From contig NC_081835.1 of the NCBI RefSeq assembly GCF_030867095.1, positions 20,158,501 to 20,222,500 on the forward strand: a stretch of DNA of 64,000 nt. Direction: 5' to 3'. The stretch is from Alligator mississippiensis (lineage: Eukaryota > Chordata > Crocodylia > Alligatoridae). The translations under genes and the position numbers were made by a program. Positions 1 through 9,989 of the stretch are shown piece by piece. Position 1 is the first letter of the stretch, and every line of letters begins with the position of its first letter. The notes beneath the pieces are model-generated. The model did no database searches and was not told the origin of the DNA. It saw only the letters and a program-made list of their open reading frames with translations.

Positions 1-1695
1 GAGGGTGATCAGTCCCACACCGCCCTGAGTGCTGATGGAGAAGCGGTTGCGTGGGTTCCCCCCAGTTATCTGGTAGCTGATGGCACTGTTCACATCCCGG
101 TCAATTGCAGTGACACTGAGAACACTGGTCCCCACCGCGGCATCTTCATTCAGACGGATGAAATACTCCTTCTGGGTGAACTCAGGGCGATTGTCATTCA
201 CGTCCATGACTGTGATGGTGACACTGGCAGAGGCAGATAAGGATGGAGAACCGTGGTCCCGAGCCTCCACCCCAAAAAAGTAATGTTCCACTGACTCTCG
301 GTCCAGCGGGCCACTCACTGTGATCCATCCAGTGGCGCTGTTCACCACAAAGGGGGTATCGGCTGAGACCCCCGTCAGTTTGTATTCCAGGCGAGAGTTT
401 TCCCCATAATCTGCGTCCACTGCCTGGATGTGGATCACAGAATGGCCCAGGGGGGCATTTTCCAGCACAGAGATTTGAAATGGGGTGCTGACAAAGATTG
501 GGGCATGGTCATTAATGTCCACCACTTGGATGCTGACCATGCCTGTGTTGTTAGACAAGGGAGGGCGCCCTGCATCCTGGGCACGGATCCTCAGGGCGTA
601 CTCACGTTCCACCTCGAAATCCAGAGGCGCCACCACCTGTATTTCCCCGGTCACGCTGTCAATGGAGAACTGGCCCCTGCTATTGCCACTGATGATGTTG
701 TAGTGAACCAGCGCGTTGTTGTCCTTGTCCAAGTCAGTGGCCGTCACTCTCAGGATCTCTGTGTGGGGCCGTACGTCCTCCCGCACCTGGACAATGTAGC
801 GCTTCTCGCTGAACTGCGGGACATTGTCGTTCTCATCCAGGACGGTGATGTAGACCTTCACCGTGGCTGACCGGGGGCCAGGCTCCTTCCCCTGGTCGCT
901 GGCCTCCACCACCAGCGCGTACTTCTCCATCATCTCCCTGTCCACCGGGCCGCTGGTGGTGATGAGCCCAGAGCGGGGGTCGATCTCGAAGACAGCATGG
1001 GCGGCGCGCTCGTCCACGAAGCGGTAGCGGATGTTGGCGTTGGGTGGCGAGTCCGCGTCTGTGGCCCGCAGCTGCAGGATAGGGTAGCCCTCCTCCACGT
1101 TCTCCCGGATGGTCTCGCGGTACTCGCCCTGCTCGAACACGGGGTCGTGGTCGTTGCGGTCTGCCACCGCCACGGCCACCATGGCGGTGGCCGAGAGGCG
1201 CGGCGTGCCGTGGTCCGTGGCCGTGACGCGCAGGTAGTGCAGGGCCATGCTCTCCCGGTCCAGCGCCCGCGTGGTGGCGATGAGCCCGCTGCGCGGGTCG
1301 ATGCGGAACAGCTCCAGCGAGCGGCTGTTCATCAGCGCGGCCAGCGAGTAGGCCAGGCGCCCCGCCTCGCCCGCGTCCGGGTCCGCCGCCGCCGCCGCCA
1401 GCACCGGCGTCCCCGGGGGCTGGTTCTCGGCCACCTGCACCTGGTAGTTGTAGTGCGGGAACTGCGGGTGCCGGTTGGCTGCGCGCCGCGCCCGGGCCCC
1501 GGCCCCGGCCCCGGCCCCGCGGCCCCGGAGCGCCGGCGCTGTCCACGCCCCGCGGGGTGCTGAACGCGCCGCGCCGGGAGCTGTCCGCGCCGCGCCTGGT
1601 GCTGAAGCCCCGGCCCCGGCCCCGGGGAACAAAGGCGGCGGCGGCGGCAGCAGAAGCAGCAGCAGCAGCAGCACCGCCCGGCTCGGCTCAGCCAT
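1..1695 (-). CDS. CELSR3: CELSR3 first coding exon, 5' part (cadherin EGF LAG seven-pass G-type receptor 3)
   Basis: This is an open frame of 565 codons from ATG at 1695-1693 to base 1, where it leaves the window. The start has A at -3 and G at +4. Residues 1-28 form a signal peptide with eight leucines then five prolines. A short Ala/Gly/Pro/Arg prosegment follows, with TAP-type repeats and a furin-like RARR at 68-71, then RRAANRHPQF opening cadherin repeat 1. Calcium-linker motifs are DRNDHDP (179-185), DENDNVP (287-293), DINDHAP (393-399) and DVNDNRP (498-504). So EC1-EC4 are whole and EC5 starts near 507. Wording such as ALMNSRSLELF and SAISYQITGGN matches CELSR3 better than CELSR1 or CELSR2, and NCKIPSD lies upstream as in human. 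CELSR proteins act at the cell surface in planar polarity, axon guidance and neuronal wiring. A giant first coding exon is usual for the family. The prosegment is about 200 residues shorter than I recall for human CELSR3. Confidence 0.96.
   Translation of the reverse strand, partial: MAEPSRAVLLLLLLLLPPPPPLFPGAGAGASAPGAARTAPGAARSAPRGAWTAPALRGRGAGAGAGARARRAANRHPQFPHYNYQVQVAENQPPGTPVLAAAAADPDAGEAGRLAYSLAALMNSRSLELFRIDPRSGLIATTRALDRESMALHYLRVTATDHGTPRLSATAMVAVAVADRNDHDPVFEQGEYRETIRENVEEGYPILQLRATDADSPPNANIRYRFVDERAAHAVFEIDPRSGLITTSGPVDREMMEKYALVVEASDQGKEPGPRSATVKVYITVLDENDNVPQFSEKRYIVQVREDVRPHTEILRVTATDLDKDNNALVHYNIISGNSRGQFSIDSVTGEIQVVAPLDFEVEREYALRIRAQDAGRPPLSNNTGMVSIQVVDINDHAPIFVSTPFQISVLENAPLGHSVIHIQAVDADYGENSRLEYKLTGVSADTPFVVNSATGWITVSGPLDRESVEHYFFGVEARDHGSPSLSASASVTITVMDVNDNRPEFTQKEYFIRLNEDAAVGTSVLSVTAIDRDVNSAISYQITGGNPRNRFSISTQGGVGLITL
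1495..1518. repeat. GGGGCC hexamer repeat inside CELSR3 coding sequence
   Basis: There are four perfect GGCCCC units on the plus strand, GGGGCC on the coding strand, encoding alternating Gly-Ala in the CELSR3 prosegment. A shorter two-unit copy sits at 1612-1623. Confidence 0.9.
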
Positions 1696-1910
1696 GCTGC
1701 GCCCCCCGGCCCCAGCCCCGGCCCCGCATCTAGGAGCGGCGGCGCCCGGTGCTGCTGCCGCGGCCGCCTCCCCGCGCGCGGCCCGCGCTGCCCCGCCGCT
1801 GCGCCGCCTCCCGCAGCCCCAACATGGCTCCCGGCTGCCCCGATGGTGCGCTCCGCCCTCCCCCCCCGCCCAGCCCGCGCCGTGGTAGCGCCCGCCCGGC
1901 GCAGGCGGCA

Positions 1911-1931
1911 TCAAGCCGCCGCCGCCGCCAT
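1911..1931 (-). promoter_or_regulatory. Tiny upstream ORF whose stop overlaps an in-frame CELSR3 ATG
   Basis: On the minus strand, ATG at 1931-1929 has a strong context (A at -3, G at +4). It opens a six-codon frame (Met plus five Ala) ending in TGA at 1913-1911. The stop shares its A with the next ATG (1911-1909) as TGATG, and that second ATG is in frame with CELSR3, 72 codons before the preferred start. Whether it is transcribed depends on the unmapped start site. Confidence 0.5.
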
Positions 1932-1934
1932 CTT
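1924..1934 (-). promoter_or_regulatory. YY1 consensus motif
   Basis: AAGATGGCGGC on the minus strand is the classical YY1 core found close to the start site of many CpG-island promoters. It is oriented with CELSR3, about 230 bases upstream of the preferred ATG. It also supplies the ATG of the small upstream ORF. Confidence 0.6.
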
Positions 1935-1991
1935 GGCTGAGGGCAGGAGGGCGGGCGGGAGCTGGCCGCGGTGCTGAAGCCGCCGCCGGCC

Positions 1992-2029
1992 CCCTGCCCT
2001 GCCCTGCCCTGCCCTGCCCTGCCCTGCCC
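1992..2029. repeat. CCCTG pentamer tandem repeat
   Basis: There are seven perfect CCCTG copies plus CCC. Read on the CELSR3 strand it is (GGGCA)n, eight G-triplets separated by CA, which fits a G-quadruplex-forming pattern in the promoter. Confidence 0.9.
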
Positions 2030-4784
2030 GGCCTCCTGCTCGGCTTCAGGCGAGCGCCGCCAGCCGCCGCCTCTTCCCGGCAGGTCCAGCACGCCTCAGC
2101 CCCAGCCCAGCCCCATCCCCTACCCCACACACACACGGGCTCCAGGGAGGCTACACCCGCTCCATCCCCGCTGGCACCTGTTCCCAGCAGCGCTTAGTCA
2201 CTAACTTCTTAATCCAGACCCTAGTTGCTATGCTCCCACTTGGCCACCGTGGCTCCTCCCACAGCCGCAGCGTGACCCTGACCCTTGTCCCGGCTCCCGT
2301 TATCAGCCGAAATTAAAACCAGAAAATCCGGCACACGCGCCGGGAGCCGCGGGGAGACAGCGGGGGCCAGAGCCGTGTTTGAGTGGATGGCCGGGGCAGG
2401 TCACGCCCGCAAGGAAATCATCTTTCCTCCACTGCCTCCCACGCTGCCCGAGCGCCAGCCTCCGTTAATCGCCAGATGCAATGCTTCTTCTCGGAAGAGG
2501 CTAATTGATGTATTACAGCAACCTCCGGGCTCCCTTTCATCAGCTGTTTCCTGGAAACAGCCTTCCAGACAAATTACACAGTGCAGCCCTCTTTGACTCG
2601 AGTCTAATGCAGGATGTCATCCTGTCGCTTCTCCAAGCTTGCCCACCCTGCCAGAATGGTCTTTATCGTGTAGTACATGGAAAGAGGTAGGGGAAACCAC
2701 CTTAAAACAGGTTGGGGCTTGCCTACATCTCTCCCTCTTCGATCACAGCCCTCCCTCTGCTTCCTGAGCCTCGGCCTAGTGGCTGGATGAGACCTGGGAT
2801 CCAGCATCCTGCCGCTGGTGATGACCTCTGACAACAGCTAATCCCAGAGCCGCGGGGGAGAGCACAAGAAACTCCCACAGCAGACAATTAAGCCAACTTC
2901 CCCTCTAGGCAGATGTTTTGTTTCAGAGCCCAGGCAGTTAGTGATCAATTTGTGCTCTGAGCGATGAGGATCTTTTAAAAATACATGGTGAAAAGCTCAT
3001 CTTGGCTTCATGCAGGGGGTCCTGCTCCCCGCCTAAAGACCGAGTCGGTTCTTGGATCGGGTTTGGCAGAGGAGATGGAACCAGCAACTGCTAAAATCTG
3101 CTCTGGCCCCACAATGATCTCCTCTTTGGCTGTGACTACATAGCAGCCTTTTGCTTCCCTCTCCCCGCCTGCAGAAGTGGGGACACACAACATCTCGTAC
3201 AGGGCAGAGAGGCGTAGATCAACTGATACTTGCAAAAACAAATTGGCTCTTACAGAGACTTTATATTCAACCCCAGCCTTCTTTCGGGAACTGAAACCTT
3301 TCCAAGAGTTTGCCTTCCAGTCATAGCTGGGCTGCTGGAGAAGAGCCATCCACATTTATTCCTTCAGATAGCTGACAAAGGCTAGTGGCATCCTAACAGT
3401 TAATACTCCACTGCCAGCTCCAATGATGGCTTCCAGTGGTACAGCCCTGACCACCCCTGGCCCTGGCATGTGGATGGCACAAGCCAATGCTCAGCTGCTG
3501 CAGTGATTTAATAGAAGCTGAGCTAGGAAGAGAATTCCAATCAGAGCCTCATTGTCCCTATTATCACAATGGAGAGAAACCACCCCTCTTCACTCACACC
3601 AGTGCCTAGCATTGGACATTGAGTCATCTGGCTTATTGTCTTGGAGGTTCAAAGGCTGGAGTTTAGACCTCCCCTCTCATTCTGTGGAGCCAAAAAGGCA
3701 GATGCTGTAGTGCCTTGCATTATAAATCCAACTTCCCCAGTTCCCAAACCATGGTCACTGCCCTGTGCCCACCTGCAAAAGCCATGGCACTATTAGCGTT
3801 TAAAAATGCCAGCTTACAGTAATAACTACTGAGAAAAGCCTGAGGTCTTGCATACAGAAGAGGAGCCAGCCACTCATTATTTACTCAAGGAAAATAGGCT
3901 TGAACCCATTAAGTGCTACAGTGTCACTATTATTCTTACATTCACATTTCTGTATGAAATAACAGAGTGATCCTCCCAACTCATAAAATCCAATTATACA
4001 ACACAGATAGAGACCACTGTGCCCAGTCTGGCACATTACTACCATGACACTTTAGCACCTGTTTAAACAGAGGAACACAAAGCAGGCAAGGGGCAGCTGC
4101 AGCTCAATGCTTCTGAGGCTCCTTTAAGTCTCCCAGTTGAAAGGGAAATTTATATGGCAGGGAGAGAGCCTCTGTTTGCTTTGAAATCCCACAAACACAC
4201 ACAGACATCAGCATTTTAGAACGTAATGTTAATACCAGTCCCACCACAGGTGACATTACATCATAAGCAACCAATCAGGATATACAGGAGCTGGATCTTA
4301 TACACTGGATAAGAGATACAAGAAATGGAACTTTGTTTAATTTTCTACTGCAAAGAGAAATAAGTAGGCAGGAGAAGACAAGGAAGACTCCAACCTAACC
4401 TTCCAGAAGGGCAGAGCAGGTTAAATAGAAAGCTAGGTCTTGTTTTTATGGAGCATTATCTACATTTTTGGCTGAGATGGAAACTTGAAGATGACCAGCT
4501 CTCACTAGTTTGTATTGCTAGGGCACATTACAAGCCACATACATAGGGTGCAAGCTGCAGCCTCTTATTACTATCCTACATATCTCATTGCAAACTGTAA
4601 GTCACTGAAAACCCAGCTGTAGGCACCAAACAAGCAGTTGTATTATTACCACCTCCAGTGAACACAGATGTGTGTGGAAGAGATAAGAAAAGAGTACAAC
4701 ATGGATAGAGAACATTTTGGACATGGGAGCGAGTTAGTAAATCTTTGCAGAGAAAGACTGTGATTGATTGGTATGAAGAGAGGA

Positions 4785-4960
4785 TATGGATTCTACTCCT
4801 GTTGGTATAAAGTCCATTAGCTGCCATGAACTTCAGTTATTCCATCTGTACAATGGATACATGTATTTACCTTTGCAAAGCACTGAATTCCTGGATTTAT
4901 GCTGGCACAGCACCAGAAGCAATTGGCCCCTCCTTAGAGCCCATAGGTACCACTGCAATA
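4785..4960 (+). repeat. MIR-like (CORE-SINE) fragment
   Basis: The stretch resembles the 3' half of a MIR element: a cytosine/thymine-rich segment, CCATCTGTACAATGG, then a TTTACC and GCAAAGCACT segment. It is old and diverged. The call rests only on remembered consensus order. Confidence 0.4.
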
Positions 4961-5740
4961 AAACTACATGTTAATAAAAGGGTGCTACAGATGTGCGCAG
5001 GACTTGTTTCCATGTTCAGGCCTAAAGCCTCAACACTGGCTCTGCTCCAACTTGTCTTCCTCATGGACACTTAAAAAGAGAGGGAAAGATAGAACTCAAG
5101 TTGCTTCTCTCAGAGAGAGCTGTGAACACAGAATTAGAAGAGGTTGGGATGGCAGTATTGTGTCAGCCCATCTCCTCCAAAAGGCCAGGTCAGGATGATC
5201 CCTTTAGTGCCTTGTCCATTTCAATAGCTGGGTATCCCAGGTCCTCTCATTCCAGAGTCATCTTCTCTATTTTCCAAGATCAGCCAGAGGCAGACACTAA
5301 AAGTACCCAGTGGGCCCTGGTTCTTGCTTGCACAAAACCCTCCACATGCAGCAATGAGCTGGGCATGGGCTTCTAAATGGGAATAGCTGGGCCCCAACCA
5401 TAGAAGAAAGGGAGTAATACAGAAACAGGGACTCAGTTGCAAGGGAGGGAAGCCCTCCAGCAGTGTAGCAGGTGGGCTTTGAGGCAAGCTGAGCCTTGGG
5501 AAGGAAGTGGGAGAAGGCTTTGTAAAGCTACTTCTCACCTGAGTGTCACTGTGGGCTTCTCCATCAATAGCAGAATCAAGCTGCAAGCTCCCTTTAGAAG
5601 AGCCCATCAGGAAGATCCAGGTTCTTGACACACAAGCAAACAAGCTGCTGCTGGAAGGCAGGTAGCAGTAGTGGGGGGGAAATGGGCAACTGAAGAATGC
5701 TCCTGCCCCTCCATGACCATCCTCAGGTGCTGTTTTATAA

Positions 5741-6205
5741 AATCATAGAAATTTAGGGTTGGAAGGGACCTCTGGAGGTCATCTATTCTAACCCCCTGCT
5801 CAAAGCATGACCATCCCCAACTAGATCATCCCAGCCAAAGCTTTGTTTAGCCAGGTTTTGAAAACATCCAAGGATGGAGCTTCCACCACCTCTCTGGGTA
5901 ACCGGTTCCAGTGGTTTACTACCCTCCTAGTGAGAAAATTCTTCTTAACATTGAACCTAAACTTCCCTTGCTGCAACTTGAGACCGTTGCTCCTTGTTCT
6001 GTTTTCTGCCACCACTGAAAACAGTTCAGCTCCATCCTATTTTGAACCCCCCTTCAGGTAGTTGAAGGCTGCTATTAAATCCCCTCTCAGTCTTCTCTTC
6101 TCTAGATTAAATAAGCCCAGTTCCCTCAGTCTTTCCTCAGCATGTCCCCTAGCCCCCTCACCATTTTTGTTGCTCTCCACTGGATTCTCTCCAATTTGTC
6201 CACAA
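5741..6205 (-). mobile_element. CR1 LINE, 5'-truncated 3' fragment
   Basis: Read on the minus strand, this carries the end of CR1 ORF2 and the 3' tail. Visible are [10 protein letters not shown], then NHWNRLPREVVEAPS and a terminal stop near 5821, followed by the AACCCTA/ATGATT-type tail ending at the AATCATAGAA boundary. The reading is split over two frames, so the copy is decayed. Confidence 0.9.
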
Positions 6206-8504
6206 AGCATTTTAATCCTCTGTCCACAGAGCATATTTAAAGAGCAAAAGGCTCCAGACAATGTGGTGAACACACATACAAACACACGCGATAGCTAGAG
6301 CTAGTAAACATATTGGGAACACTCCCTTCCATGGCAGCAAGGCTGCTGGCTCCATTGCTTCCCCATCTGTGCAGTACAGGTGCTGTTCTCGACACCCTTT
6401 CCTAGTCAGCTGAAGGGATATTCTGGCTTCCATAGAAATATAAGCACCTCTGCTCTGAAAGCTAGCCAGCTTTATGAGGCTCCCTCTTGTAATGACATCA
6501 GATTTTGTCTAGGGAGTGAGTTAGGTCTCTGAAAAACTGAGCAGTAATAGGGAGACCTAGGCACACAGTGCTAACCAGGACTAGACTGTCTGGTAGGCTG
6601 TTATCCAGACCCTACCACAGTGGCATTAGTCAGGGCTTCCAGATGAAAATAAAGAAGACCAGGAGCACAGTAAAAAAATATACTCTAGAAACAAATCATT
6701 GTGCCAAAAGCTGCATCTGTTTCAAATTTCATGGCTCCCAAAGTGTCTGTGATTCAATCTGGATCTTATCAGCAAGGCATCACGACTGACTTTGAATTTT
6801 TTTTTCCCCCCACTAGAACTGATTTCTAATCACATGCAGGAGAAAAGGTTGTCGTTTCTCTGGCAAAGAGAGATTCCCTTTTTTCCATGCCAAAAAGAGC
6901 TGAGCAGAGGTGGATATTATCAGGGAAGAGATTCTCCTGGACAGTGTTCGTAGGACACCAGGTTATCTGGGATACAATCACAGCTGTGCCCAGTTTGCTC
7001 CAAGAGCAAGTCTGCCCGCATGTAAAACAATGATTTAGCTAATCTGCTCTTGCTCCCCAAAAGGAGACTCCCTTTTAGCCTCCAAATGAGAATGAGAGCA
7101 GGGCAAAACTGGTCATTTCAGTTTCAAGAAAAAGGACCCAATTCTTTTCCATGTTGGGTTATTAGCCAGTCTTGTAATGTAGCCGTTAGCTTTATCTCAG
7201 TTGACTAATATCACCACATAATCCACTGAAGCCTATAATAGGCTTAGGAATAACAGGGGTTTACATCCTCATTAGCGTTCGGCACTAGATGTCAGAAGAA
7301 AGTACCAATGGAAGAGTCCTTTGAAAGAGAGCAGGGTCCAAAGGCCTGTGGGCCAAGACAAAGAAGATTATTATTGTTATTCAACTTGTGCCATAGGAAG
7401 GGAAAAGGAAAGCACAGCAAAGAACTGGAAGCATTGAGGTCCTTGACACTGCACATACCTACCATGAACTTGCTTCATACTTGCTGTCTTTTGATTCAAT
7501 GGAATTAAGCCAGCCAGCCATAGGGTTAGAAAGGCAGGGACCAATTGCCCCAGCTGAGATCTGCTGAGCAATGAGCTTACTGGTAGCATCCCCCTGATTT
7601 GTATATCATGCAACATATCAATAGTGCCCCCCACAATGTACATCTATTGAGTCCAGACCCAAGTTTTGGTGTGCTGATTACTCAAGCTCTGCAAGTTACC
7701 TTCAATGGGCTGGACCTTCTTCCTTGCTGGAGCCATTAGGGTAAGAGGAAGTTAGGTGACTGCCTCAAGCTTTCATTGAATGTTAGGTGCCCAATTGCTG
7801 TCCATATCTTTGAGGCTTCTCCACAGCAGCCTGTACAAAGCATTAGGACATCAAGTAGAGTCCTAAGTACCGGGTTGACAGGGTTACTTGAAGTAGATTT
7901 GCAGGACTTTGTGAAGCCCATTCACCAGAACAGGCAGCCACCTCTAGATGCCTGACTTTTTGATTTTGTGATATTCAGCATTGTTTTGATCTTTGCAGTC
8001 TGTGGGAAAACTTCCTTTCGCTGAAGACCTTGTGCATCTCTGCCCACAACGCTTTTGTGCTCCTGGTCCCACAGTGCTCGGAGAGTGTCCTGCCAAGGGA
8101 ACATTCTTCTCGGTCCTGCCAAGGGACCGTTAAGCCTGACAGGAGGCAGTAATTAGAACATGAACAAAGTGAGCAGGAGCCATGGTACAAGGTTTAACAG
8201 GGAAAAATGGCCGCCTAAAACCAGCCCCCCTCTACATTTATATAAGGTCTTAAATGCAGAACTTGATTCTCAGAAACACTTTGCAGTGAGTGAGCAGGAG
8301 CTCAACTCCTCAGCATTTCTGAAATTCAGGCCACTTCTTGGAGGGTTTAAGAACAGAAGAGCTTCAGTGCAGACACTGGCACCTGGGAGAATTTTGGCCC
8401 AGACTCCAAGATGCTCTTTCCAGCTCTGCTATTAAGTCAGCATGTAACTGGGGCAGAGTGGGCCAATCCCTGAAGCTTGGTTTACCAATCTGTACAATAG
8501 CCCA

Positions 8505-8950
8505 TAGATTCACAAGCTAGAAGTAACCAGAACTATCTAGTCTGACCACCTGCATAACAGTGATCCCTGCATCAAGACCATAACTTTGGTATGAATTGGT
8601 ACAAATCTGTCAGAAAGATGTCAAGCCTGGATCTAAGAATTTCACATGCTGGAGAGTTACATCCATAGTTCATTTCCTCCAATGGCTACTTACCCCCACT
8701 ATAAAAATCTGCATCTCACCTGCACCGGTTTAGCTTCAGCTCTCAGCCCAGTTGCTTGGATTGCATTATCCTAGTCTGCCAATTTAAAGACTTCTACCAC
8801 CTGATTTCTTCTAATGCAAGTACTTGTAAGACCATGATCAAGCCACATCTTAGCCTTCTCTTGGGTAAACTAAAAAGGTAAAGGGGAATTTTTTATTCTC
8901 GCTACAAAGTAAGTTTTCCAGACTGAACAGCTGATGCACAGGTCCTCTTC
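8505..8950 (-). mobile_element. Old CR1-clade LINE fragment
   Basis: It starts with the reversed CR1 tail (AGATTCACAAG..., TCTAGTCTGACC) and continues with the usual order of degraded ORF2 C-terminal sequence on the minus strand. It is clearly older than the copies at 34 and 21 kb. Confidence 0.65.
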
Positions 8951-9269
8951 TTTTTACTTAAAAGTAGTTAAAATATTCATGCCACATTGTCCTAGGTGAG
9001 ACCTGCTTTGCGGGGGAGGGAGGGGCATCTCATTTAATTTTGTGTGGCAACTTAGAAACTTTCATTGTATTTGACAGGCACCAGTTCACAAACGCACCAT
9101 ACATACCATTCCTCATGCAGACACGGCACAACATTCCTTTCTACTCTGCTTTTGCTCCAAGGAGAGTGCCAGAAAAGTGCATCACTATGCAAACCTAGTG
9201 GCTGTAGAGGATGCAGAATGGGGAACTTCAGATCACACGCCTCCTTTCTGTCGTTCCTGCCCAGCATTC

Positions 9270-9345
9270 ATTCCTGACCAGGGCAGGGAGTCGGACTTGA
9301 TGATCTGTTCAGGTCCCTTCCGATCCTAGAAACTATGAAACTTCT
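9270..9345 (+). mobile_element. CR1 LINE 3' tail
   Basis: This is a short piece with the diagnostic tail GTCGGACTTGATGATCTG, then CAGGTCCCTTCCGATCCTAG and a CTATGAAAC end. Only the 3' terminus of the element is present. Confidence 0.8.
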
Positions 9346-9989
9346 AGCATTAGGTTGACAAAGCACTGAATCCTGTTAATTTTTTCATCTATTTCCTTGG
9401 GGACCAGGTTGTACATTCCAGCCTAAACTCTTCCCAGTTAAAAACAAAGAAAAGGAGGACACTTTCACTTGCAGATAGTGCATCTCCCACAAGCTTCCTC
9501 TTTTTTTCCCTACCCCCTCAGCCTGCCCTTGACTTGTGAAAATGGCTCTTAACTTACCAAGTTGCTTCTCTTTCCTCATTTAAATCATTGTCACATATTA
9601 ATCCTGTGCTGCCAATACTTTTTCAGATACAAACTCCATCTATTTTGTATGTAGAGAGAGACAGAAAAGAACAACCATACACTCTTGCTACTGTTAGCTT
9701 CGCTTGCCTCTCCAGTGCAGCCTGATCCTATTAGAACCCACCCTCATCTACTGCATTATTTCTGCCACAGGGATGCAAGCATATTGAAGGGCAGACTATC
9801 TGCCTTCCATGCAAAGGGGTTGGTCCACCCTCTACAAAGTAACCCATGAATGGCATTCATTTTGATCTTGGAGACTTTCATGGCTAAAATACAAATGCAG
9901 AAGGACATGCAGATAACAGATACGACCCCACACACAGGAGACGTGGTGCCATGAACCTGTCTGGCCAACATCTTCATTCATTTGCACAA

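Larger units (their letters stand above)
1696..2100 (-). promoter_or_regulatory. CELSR3: CELSR3 promoter and 5' leader, CpG-rich
   Basis: The sequence upstream of the CELSR3 ATG is extremely GC-rich and dense in CpG, and this composition continues into the first coding exon. No TATA box stands out. It holds a YY1 motif, several upstream ATGs and a G-rich pentamer repeat. The transcription start cannot be placed from sequence alone. The reading frame of CELSR3 stays open with no stop through this whole stretch, so the frame itself does not mark the start codon. Confidence 0.7.

Noticed and set aside
833-1546. A 237-codon minus-strand open frame and matching plus-strand frames over the CELSR3 exon
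   Set aside because: They are shadows of the CELSR3 frame, made long by GC content. Only the frame ending at base 1 gives cadherin motifs.
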